Part shown: one piece after another, positions 1 to 4,463 of the stretch | How positions within the stretch are numbered: position 1 is the first letter of the stretch | Layout of the letters: every line of letters begins with the position of its first letter | DNA from: Thermoplasmata archaeon | Lineage (GTDB): Archaea; Thermoplasmatota; Thermoplasmata; Lutacidiplasmatales; UBA184 | Assembly: GCA_030042955.1 (NCBI GenBank) | Contig: JASHYQ010000123.1 | Coordinates: 1 to 5,640, forward strand | Length of the DNA stretch: 5,640 bases | Direction: 5' to 3' | Notes under the pieces: generated by a model | What the model saw: the letters and a program-made list of their open reading frames with translations, nothing else | What the model was told of the DNA's origin: nothing | Database searches by the model: none | Program-made: the position numbers and the translations under genes

Positions 1-1125
1 GACGAAGATTCCCGGTACGATGAGGACGAACACGAGCGCGACCATGAGCCCGAGGACGAGGGTCACGAGCTGGGGGAAGAGGAGCGGCACGAACACGGCC
101 GGCACGCTCTCGACGATGTAGATCCAGCGGGTCGCCTTCGGGGAGAGGCCGAGCGCCTCCGTTACCCCCCAGGCGCTCCCGAGCGAGATCACCACCAGCG
201 CAAGGAACGCGGCCGCGACCAGCCCGATCCCGAGCACGTACGTCCCGTACTGGCCGAGCCCGGAGGCGAGCGCAGACGAGAACTCGGAGGCGGTGGCGAA
301 CTTGAACGAGCTCGAGAGGCCCGCCCCGATCATCACCACAACGACCATGAGGAGCTCGCTCACAATCGCCCCGAGGAGGGTCGACTGACGCGAGATCGCG
401 ATGGTGGTTTGCTTCTCGGCCGTGGCGGAGGACTGGAAGAACAGCATGAACGGCATCACGACCGCGCCCGCGTTCGCCGCGAGAAGGAAGAAGAACGCGG
501 GCGAGGTGGAGTACCCGAACGGAGAATAGGGAAGCAGGCCGCGATGGAAGACGACCACCGCGAGCGAGACCACGACCCCGGCGGAGGCGCCGATGAGGAC
601 CCGTTCCACCCAGGCGTAGCGTCCCCGCGCGACCAGCCCGATGTGCGCCACGAACGCCATCGGGAGGGAGATGATGGGAGGGATCCCGAACAGGCTCAGG
701 CCGAGGGCGATGCCGGCGTACTCCGCGACGTACATCGCGACGTCGCCGGCGGCCATGGAGATCGCCGCGGTCGAGGCAATCCGGGGAGGGAACCGTTCTC
801 GGGCGAGTTCCCCCAGCCCCTTCCCCGCGACCGACCCGAGCCGACCGGACGCCTCCTGGATGAAGAAGAGGGGCAGGGTGAGGACGACGAGGAACCAGAT
901 GAGGTCGTACCGGTAGCTCGCGCCCGACGCTAACGCGGTCAGAATGCTGGCCGCGTCCACATCCGCGATCATGACGAGCCAGGCGGGCCCGCCGCGCCAT
1001 CGTCGGGGCGCACGCAGGTGCCGAGAGATGGCCGGAAGCGTCAGGCTCGCGCGGGTCGTGGGGGGTTCGCTCGGGATAGTCGGCTTGCCATCCATCTGAG
1101 GGACGACGGAGGGGGCAGCGTCCAT
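1..1125 (-). CDS. Nramp-superfamily metal transporter-like membrane protein, C-terminus cut by window edge
   Basis: I translated the minus strand from the ATG at 1125-1123. It stays open for 375 codons to the left edge, so the end is missing. The first 45 or so residues are a polar, proline/arginine-containing cytoplasmic tail. About nine or ten hydrophobic segments follow. The Nramp (COG1914) pattern is visible: GPAWLV then DVDAAS (residues 46-60) in TM1, GDVAMYVAEYAGIALGL in TM3, GIPP at 147-150, and AGAVVMPFMLFF (219-230) in TM6. Nramp proteins are usually proton-coupled Mn2+/Fe2+ importers of about 400-450 residues. Here the metal-site Asp (D57) and Met (M224) are kept. The TM1 DPGN reads DAAS, the TM6 His is Phe226, and the TM3 Asp is Tyr132. 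Substrate and coupling are therefore uncertain; Mg2+ or another substrate is possible. The start is supported by GGAGGT ten bases upstream. An in-frame ATG also occurs at codon 11. It lies 86 bases downstream of the receiver gene on the same strand. Confidence 0.85.
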   Translation of the reverse strand, partial: MDAAPSVVPQMDGKPTIPSEPPTTRASLTLPAISRHLRAPRRWRGGPAWLVMIADVDAASILTALASGASYRYDLIWFLVVLTLPLFFIQEASGRLGSVAGKGLGELARERFPPRIASTAAISMAAGDVAMYVAEYAGIALGLSLFGIPPIISLPMAFVAHIGLVARGRYAWVERVLIGASAGVVVSLAVVVFHRGLLPYSPFGYSTSPAFFFLLAANAGAVVMPFMLFFQSSATAEKQTTIAISRQSTLLGAIVSELLMVVVVMIGAGLSSSFKFATASEFSSALASGLGQYGTYVLGIGLVAAAFLALVVISLGSAWGVTEALGLSPKATRWIYIVESVPAVFVPLLFPQLVTLVLGLMVALVFVLIVPGIFV

Positions 1126-1135
1126 AAGCCCTTGG

Positions 1136-1141
1136 ACCTCC
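1136..1141 (-). promoter_or_regulatory. Shine-Dalgarno site of the Nramp-like gene
   Basis: The minus strand reads GGAGGT, followed by a 10-base spacer and the ATG at 1125. This is a strong match to the anti-SD of archaeal 16S rRNA. It selects this ATG over the in-frame ATG ten codons later, and it implies a leadered message, either from its own promoter or by read-through from the receiver gene. Confidence 0.75.
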
Positions 1142-1211
1142 AGGCGCCCGAGACGACGAAAAGTACGAGGACCCTCGACGCCCGCGTCGCCCGGGATCGA
1201 CGCGAGCCGGG

Positions 1212-1610
1212 CTAAGACGTCCGGGCGCCGCCGTCGGAGGCTCCGGGGTTCACGGCCTCCGCGAACTCTCTGATCCGGAACGGGCGCATCAGCACCGCGT
1301 CCGGTCGAGTCCCGTCCGACCCCTCGGGGAGAGGGCGCGAGGCCGCCCCCACCAGGACTACCCGTACTTCAGGATGGACCCGTCGCGCATCGGCGACGAG
1401 GGCGGTCGGACTCCCTTCGGCCAGGTTCATGTCGGCGACGAGGAGCTGGGGCCGGTGGTTCCGCACGAGCTCCAGCGCCCGTTCAGCTCCGTCAGCCTCC
1501 CCCTCGACCCGGATACGGTGCAACCTCAGCAGCCCGCGAAAGAGGATCCGGGTTTCCTCGTCCCCCGCGACGATGACGGCACTCCATGCTGGGGTCTGGG
1601 CGGCGCTCAT
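1212..1610 (-). CDS. Stand-alone receiver-like (CheY-fold) protein
   Basis: This 132-residue protein resembles a response-regulator receiver domain without an output domain. Beta-1 is AVIVAGDEE, with the acidic pair at D17/E18. LLVADMNL carries the presumed phosphoacceptor Asp at D60. VVLVGAAS (84-91) matches beta-4, and LMRPF (107-111) matches the beta-5 KPF motif with Lys replaced by Arg109. The C-terminus is a short Gly/Ala/Ser tail. Receivers take phosphate from a histidine kinase, and none is encoded here. The Lys-to-Arg change may alter phosphorylation-dependent signalling or mean a pseudo-receiver. I chose the ATG at 1610 because GGGAG lies seven bases upstream and the receiver fold begins soon after it. 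A TTG at 1664 in frame would add 18 residues with no visible fold. The partner and target are unknown. Confidence 0.72.
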   Translation of the reverse strand: MSAAQTPAWSAVIVAGDEETRILFRGLLRLHRIRVEGEADGAERALELVRNHRPQLLVADMNLAEGSPTALVADARRVHPEVRVVLVGAASRPLPEGSDGTRPDAVLMRPFRIREFAEAVNPGASDGGARTS

Positions 1611-1617
1611 TGTCCAA

Positions 1618-1622
1618 CTCCC
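1618..1622 (-). promoter_or_regulatory. Shine-Dalgarno site of the receiver gene
   Basis: GGGAG on the minus strand lies seven bases before the ATG at 1610. This is good spacing and favours that start over the upstream in-frame TTG at 1664. Confidence 0.55.
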
Positions 1623-1665
1623 GGTGCGCGGCCTGGTGGGCAGGTCGCGCGAAGGACAGCCCAAC

Positions 1666-1691
1666 TAGGGAGCACCGTGTATTTCTCCCTA
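1666..1691. repeat. Perfect 7-bp inverted repeat with 12-base spacer upstream of the receiver gene
   Basis: TAGGGAG (1666-1672) and CTCCCTA (1685-1691) are exact reverse complements separated by 12 bases. On the minus strand the spacer contains AAATACA, the most TATA-like stretch in the 157-base gap between the zinc-ribbon gene and the receiver gene. The arrangement could be an operator flanking the receiver promoter, or an RNA hairpin at the end of the zinc-ribbon transcript. No T-run follows it on the minus strand, so a terminator role is not supported. Apart from this repeat I see nothing notable in 1611-1767. Confidence 0.45.
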
Positions 1692-1767
1692 CCTTCTGAC
1701 TCCCAGTGGGTGCGATGCGCCTGGATGGCGCATCGTGGCCCGCCCTCACTGGAGGACGGAAGGGCCG

Positions 1768-2322
1768 CTACGGAGGGGGCGGAGTCCCAGACCCGCCCTC
1801 CCCTCCCTTACTACGCGCCCGGCGACGCGGCCTCTTCGCTGGGGCAGGAGCCTCCCCTTCGGAGGAGGCGGGACCGCCCGAGTCCTGCGGGGGCGGAGGG
1901 GGTGGGGGGGGCGGAGGAGGAGCCGGTGCGGAAGGAGCCGAAGGCGGTTCGGGGGGCGGGGAGGTGGGGGCGGGTGGGGGAGCAGGCACGGCCGACGGGG
2001 CTGCCGGGGCCGGTTCCACCTTCGGGGCGGGCGCCGCGGCAGGGGTGGAAGGGGTGACGGTAGGCGGACTCGACGTCGAGGTCGCGGGAGGCTTGGGCGC
2101 GATCGGGACGAACTCCCCCGGCCTCCAGGTGTGGGGCATGCGGAGGATCGAGGGGTCTTTCAGGAAGAGGTCGGCGTGTCCGCAGTTCCGACAGATTCGC
2201 GTACCCATGGCCAGCTCCCCGCGAGAGCGTAGGGAGAGGCTTCCGCTCCCTCGCGAGCCGGTCTTGAGGTCGTTCGCCCAGACGAAGTCGGTGGCACCGC
2301 AGTTGGAACAGGTCGGAGGCAC
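1768..2322 (-). CDS. Zinc-ribbon protein with long proline/alanine-rich tail
   Basis: This is a 184-residue protein with two parts. Residues 1-66 form a four-cysteine zinc ribbon, with CSNC at 5-8 and CRNCGHADLF starting at 44. A FVWANDLKTG segment and a beta-rich ELAMGTRIC run lie between and before the knuckles. Residues 67-162 are low-complexity Pro/Ala/Ser, including 11 consecutive prolines (135-145). A basic patch, KRPRRRARSK (163-172), follows, then a Gly-rich end finishing in four prolines. I do not recognise a named family. The ribbon plus basic patch suggests nucleic-acid or protein binding, but that is inference. The start is GTG at 2322: the first cysteine is residue 5 and a TATA-like box sits about 38 bases upstream. 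The poly-C mRNA tract is prone to slippage or assembly indels, so the frame after residue 145 is less certain. No signal peptide or membrane segment is seen. Confidence 0.82.
   Translation of the reverse strand: MPPTCSNCGATDFVWANDLKTGSRGSGSLSLRSRGELAMGTRICRNCGHADLFLKDPSILRMPHTWRPGEFVPIAPKPPATSTSSPPTVTPSTPAAAPAPKVEPAPAAPSAVPAPPPAPTSPPPEPPSAPSAPAPPPPPPPPPPPQDSGGPASSEGEAPAPAKRPRRRARSKGGEGGSGTPPPP
1889..1980 (+). other. G-rich tract with G-quadruplex potential opposite the zinc-ribbon gene
   Basis: The plus strand, which is the template strand of the zinc-ribbon gene, has G runs of 5, 5 and 8 at 1889-1911. A second cluster at 1951-1980 has runs of 6, 4, 5, 3 and 5 with very short loops. The second cluster meets the usual four-run G-quadruplex pattern. 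The simplest cause is proline codons (CCN) on the other strand. A structural role is unproven. Confidence 0.5.
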
Positions 2323-2356
2323 GAGGTCACGCTTCCGCCCGGGTCAGGCCGGTCCC

Positions 2357-2363
2357 TTTAAAA
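2357..2363 (-). promoter_or_regulatory. TATA-like box in the divergent zinc-ribbon/stress-protein intergenic region
   Basis: The minus strand reads TTTTAAA inside an otherwise GC-rich 138-base gap. Its centre lies about 38 bases before the zinc-ribbon GTG at 2322, which would give a leader of roughly 12 bases. The plus strand reads TTTAAAA, so it could also serve the stress-protein gene, but with a leader of about 75 bases. A purine-rich GAAGCG just upstream on the minus strand could be a BRE. No start site is demonstrated. Confidence 0.55.
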
Positions 2364-2453
2364 GAACGCTTCTGTCCGTCCCGGCCCCCACAACCGCCGC
2401 GGGACCCCGCTCCCAGCCCTTCCCGTAATGGAGATGTAGCCCGGTCGGTATTC

Positions 2454-2470
2454 GAGCTGTATGACAGCTC
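2454..2470. repeat. Perfect 17-base palindrome centred on the stress-protein start codon
   Basis: GAGCTGT (2454-2460) and ACAGCTC (2464-2470) are exact reverse complements, and the three bases between them are the ATG start codon. It could be an operator, or an mRNA hairpin that places the AUG in a three-base loop. No Shine-Dalgarno motif sits at normal distance upstream; the nearest GGAG is near 2430. Confidence 0.55.
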
Positions 2471-2937
2471 CCCATTTCCAGCACATCACGGTCGCGGTCG
2501 ATGGATCGGAGCATGCGAACGCCGCTCTCGACATCGCGATCGACCTCGCGCAGCGGTACGGGAGCGAGCTCGAGATCGTCGCCATCGCGCCGCTCCAGCC
2601 GATCATGATGGCCCCGAACGAGCCGTTCGTGGCCGCGGCCATCCCTCCGACCGACCGGCCCCGCTTCCAGCAGATCGTCGAGGCGGCCGTGAAGCATGCC
2701 GAAAGCGCGGGCCTGACCGCGGTGACCGGGGTCTGCGCGGACGGCGTGGTGGTCGACGAGCTCCTCGGCGAACTCGAGGAGCACACTCCCGACCTCTTGG
2801 TCATCGGCTCCCGGGGACTCTCCGCGGCGAAGCGGCTTCTGCTTGGCAGCGTCTCGAGCGCGATGGTCAACCATGCACCGTGCCCGGTGCTGGTGGTGAG
2901 GCCGCCCGGGACAAAGGCGACTAAGCCCGCTCCGTGA
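2461..2937 (+). CDS. Universal stress protein (UspA family), ATP-binding type
   Basis: This 158-residue single-domain protein is of normal family length. It opens with HITVAVDGSEHA (8-19), the usual Usp beta-1 and nucleotide-contacting Asp. It ends with DLLVIGSRG, LSAAKRLLLGS and CPVLVV (111-146). The ATP motif G-2X-G-9X-G-S is complete: G116, G119, G129, S130. This places it with the ATP-binding Usp proteins rather than the non-binding UspA type. The family forms cytosolic dimers that gate stress or energy responses; the specific partner is unknown. The ATG at 2461 fits the usual N-terminus and lies inside a perfect palindrome with no good Shine-Dalgarno motif, so a leaderless or structured start is likely. 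The gene ends in tandem TGA codons and overlaps the convergent L10e gene by 17 bases. It is divergent from the zinc-ribbon gene. Confidence 0.93.
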   Translation: MTAPHFQHITVAVDGSEHANAALDIAIDLAQRYGSELEIVAIAPLQPIMMAPNEPFVAAAIPPTDRPRFQQIVEAAVKHAESAGLTAVTGVCADGVVVDELLGELEEHTPDLLVIGSRGLSAAKRLLLGSVSSAMVNHAPCPVLVVRPPGTKATKPAP

Positions 2938-3424
2938 TGACCACGCGGGTCGGCACCGGTAGCTTGTGGGAAGCCTTCCGGAGGGCCTCCTTCGCGTCGT
3001 CCAAGTGAGCCTTGGTGGTGTAGACCGTCAGGATCTCGGTCCCGATCTCGGCCCGGACCGCGTGACCGACCGGCTTCCCGAACGCCCGTCGCATCCCGTC
3101 GGAGATACGGTCGGCGCCGGCGCCCGTCGCCATCTTGTGCTCCCGCAGGACCTGGTGCGGGAAGCGACGCATCTTGAGGTGGAACTCGTTGGGGGAGGTC
3201 CGCTCGAGGACCCGGACCGCGCTGACCCGGGCGGCCTCGAGGGCGATGTCGCGTACCTGGGCCGCTTCCTCCATTCCAAGAGAGAGCTGCCACGGAAACT
3301 CGCGGTGGAGGTTGCCGGTATCGAACTGGGTGATCCGGCAGGTCGGGACGCCGCCCATGTACTCCTGGCGGGTGTACACCTGCCCCTCGATCTTCCGGTA
3401 CATGCGGGCCGGCTTGCGCGTCAT
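2921..3424 (-). CDS. rpl10e: Large-subunit ribosomal protein L10e (uL16)
   Basis: This 167-residue protein is the archaeal/eukaryotic form of uL16, close to the usual 170-180. The signature is clear: the N-terminal RKPARMYRKIEGQ segment, then GGVP and ITQFDTGN (31-38), and the conserved loop containing KMATGAGADRISDGM (97-111) followed by FGKPVG. The protein sits in the 50S subunit near the A-site and peptidyl-transferase centre and helps position tRNA. The start codon overlaps the stop of the upstream pantoate kinase gene as ATGA, which suggests an operon and possible translational coupling. There is no Shine-Dalgarno motif, but ATTTTAA lies about 29 bases before the ATG, so a separate leaderless transcript is also plausible. 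The last 17 bases overlap the end of the convergent stress-protein gene. I am certain of the identity. Confidence 0.97.
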   Translation of the reverse strand: MTRKPARMYRKIEGQVYTRQEYMGGVPTCRITQFDTGNLHREFPWQLSLGMEEAAQVRDIALEAARVSAVRVLERTSPNEFHLKMRRFPHQVLREHKMATGAGADRISDGMRRAFGKPVGHAVRAEIGTEILTVYTTKAHLDDAKEALRKASHKLPVPTRVVITERA

Positions 3425-4365
3425 GGGTGGTGTCGGGACCGGCGACCCGTTAAAATGCTTGCGTCGGAGGGAAGGACCCTAGCTCCGCGGCCGCCGGTCC
3501 CGACCTCGATCGCCGCGACCCGTGCCGATGCTAGATAGTTGAGCACGCCCGCTCGAACTCTATCGCTCGGCGCAAGCGCGAAGAAGCTCTGCCCGAACAT
3601 CGCCTGCGCGGCTCGGGCGCCTCGGGCCCGAACTCCCCGGAGGACCCGTCGCAGAGGGTACGGGGCGAGGCCCAGACGGTCCGTGAAGTGCTCACTTGCG
3701 GTGAAGAAGGCGTCCAAGGTCGGCCGGGGACCCCACCGGCGCAGCTCGTCTCCCGCCGCGGCCGTGACCCGACGCAGGAACCTCGATTGCCCGAGGAGAC
3801 CAGGGGAAGGCAACGGACCACCGACCACGCCCACGAGGAGCCGCCGTTGGACCGGAAAGTGCGCGACCCTCCCCCACGGGGGAACGCCGGCGACCGTGCG
3901 CACTTCCAACCCGCCCCCCAGTATCGCCGGTACTCCTCCCAGCCCGCCCCCACCGAGCAGGTCGGCCAGATGGGCCACCTCGACCGCCCGATGAGGGGAG
4001 AGGGAGAACGCCTTTGCGAGCGCGAGGGACGCGGCGAGCGTGCCGGCCGCGCTCGTCCCGAACCCCTGGCCCATCGGCAGGTCGTGTCGGACCCGCACCG
4101 TGACCGCACCGGAATCGCGAGGGACGAGGTGCCGAGCGGCTTCCTCCGTGATCGGGAGGAGGACACCGCCCTCGCCCCGCACGTTCAGTCGGGAGCGACG
4201 GCTCGGCCGCCACTCCACCGTCGCCGTCGCGCCGAGCTCGAGAACCAGCCCCGCCCCGCGCGACCCGCGACCCCGAGGGTCGGGAGCTCGGAGGTCCGGG
4301 ACGAAGATGCCGGTCACGTGGCCCGGAGCAAAGGCAGACGCCCGCCGGACCTCGCTGGAACCCAT
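3421..4365 (-). CDS. Archaeal pantoate kinase (PoK, GHMP kinase superfamily)
   Basis: This 314-residue protein matches archaeal pantoate kinase (COG1829), which phosphorylates pantoate with ATP to 4-phosphopantoate, a step in archaeal coenzyme A synthesis before phosphopantothenate synthetase. The markers are AFAPGHVTGIFVP (11-23), GSRGAGLVLELG (34-45), the GHMP phosphate-binding motif LPMGQGFGTSAAG (96-108), AHLADLLGGGGLGGV (131-145), and GGLEVRTVAGVPPWG (151-165). Two positions differ from the form I remember. The usual AE is AD (D135), and the usual GLGDV is GLGGV, with Gly144 where Asp is normally found. Ser105, His132 and Arg156 appear kept. The start at 4365 is the first Met before the conserved N-terminus, with a weak GAAGG upstream and a TATA box about 36 bases away. 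The stop overlaps the L10e start as ATGA. No phosphopantothenate synthetase gene is present in the window. Confidence 0.9.
   Translation of the reverse strand: MGSSEVRRASAFAPGHVTGIFVPDLRAPDPRGRGSRGAGLVLELGATATVEWRPSRRSRLNVRGEGGVLLPITEEAARHLVPRDSGAVTVRVRHDLPMGQGFGTSAAGTLAASLALAKAFSLSPHRAVEVAHLADLLGGGGLGGVPAILGGGLEVRTVAGVPPWGRVAHFPVQRRLLVGVVGGPLPSPGLLGQSRFLRRVTAAAGDELRRWGPRPTLDAFFTASEHFTDRLGLAPYPLRRVLRGVRARGARAAQAMFGQSFFALAPSDRVRAGVLNYLASARVAAIEVGTGGRGARVLPSDASILTGRRSRHHP
3450..3456 (-). promoter_or_regulatory. Possible internal TATA box for a leaderless L10e transcript
   Basis: The minus strand reads ATTTTAA within the last codons of pantoate kinase, including a TTA Leu codon that is uncommon in this GC-rich window. 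Its centre is about 29 bases upstream of the L10e ATG. That is the spacing expected when archaeal transcription starts at the start codon, and L10e lacks a Shine-Dalgarno motif. The element is short, so chance is possible. Confidence 0.4.
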
Positions 4366-4397
4366 CGGTCGCCTTCTTGCGCTGTGCGAATGGATTA

Positions 4398-4405
4398 CTT
4401 ATAAG
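4398..4405. promoter_or_regulatory. Palindromic TATA box shared by pantoate kinase and PAN promoters
   Basis: CTTATAAG reads the same on both strands and lies in the 94-base gap between two divergent genes. On the minus strand it is about 36 bases from the pantoate kinase ATG, predicting a leader near 10 bases. On the plus strand it predicts a start near 4427 and a leader of about 33 bases before PAN. A second AT-rich run, CTTATTGATT (4414-4423), could be an alternative plus-strand box. The element is surrounded by GC-rich sequence, which supports function. Confidence 0.6.
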
Positions 4406-4414
4406 GCGTCACGC
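4406..4414. repeat. Small dyad (GCGTCACGC) just downstream of the PAN TATA box
   Basis: GCGT and ACGC flank a single C. The dyad lies between the plus-strand TATA box and the predicted PAN start region, where a repressor or activator could act. Short dyads arise by chance in GC-rich DNA, so support is modest. Confidence 0.25.
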
Positions 4415-4434
4415 TTATTGATTCTCGGTGAGAG

Positions 4435-4445
4435 GCGACAGTCGC
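4435..4445. repeat. Small dyad (GCGACAGTCGC) before the PAN upstream ORF
   Basis: GCGAC and GTCGC flank a single A and end exactly where the mini-ORF ATG begins. One base between the arms is too few for an RNA hairpin loop, so a DNA-binding site is the more reasonable reading if it has a function at all. Confidence 0.25.
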
Positions 4446-4463
4446 ATGTACCGAGCACGATGA
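4446..4463 (+). CDS. Possible five-codon upstream ORF overlapping the PAN start
   Basis: The bases before PAN read ATG, four sense codons and TGA, encoding MYRAR. The final TGA overlaps the PAN ATG as ATGA. The purine-rich GGTGAGAGG (4427-4435) ends ten bases before this first ATG, which is normal Shine-Dalgarno spacing. It ends 24 bases before the PAN ATG, which is too far. Ribosomes may therefore load on the mini-ORF and restart at PAN. An ORF this short can occur by chance, so the claim rests on the spacing and the exact overlap. Confidence 0.35.
   Translation: MYRAR

Noticed and set aside
409..933. Plus-strand ORF of 174 codons with Arg/Glu/Asp-rich repeats
   Set aside because: It is the antisense shadow of the Nramp-like gene. 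Its composition is typical of GC-rich opposite-strand frames, and it shows no recognisable domain.
1666..1691. Intrinsic terminator after the zinc-ribbon gene
   Set aside because: The inverted repeat has a 12-base spacer and no T-run downstream on the minus strand, and it lies about 77 bases past the stop.
1374..2057. Plus-strand ORF of 227 codons opposite the receiver gene and the following gap
   Set aside because: The minus frame gives a receiver fold with a Shine-Dalgarno motif, whereas this one is low-complexity with no motif.
1212..2322. A two-component signalling operon made of the receiver and zinc-ribbon genes
   Set aside because: There is no histidine kinase, the genes are separated by 157 bases with a possible separate promoter, and nothing in the zinc-ribbon protein suggests phosphotransfer.
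1706..2428. Plus-strand Gly-rich ORF of 240 codons
   Set aside because: Its glycine runs are the complement of the proline codons of the zinc-ribbon gene. The minus frame has two CxxC knuckles and a promoter candidate, and this frame has neither.
2358..3293. Minus-strand ORF of 311 codons opposite the stress protein
   Set aside because: It overlaps both the universal stress protein and L10e, two certain genes, and its translation has no domain pattern.
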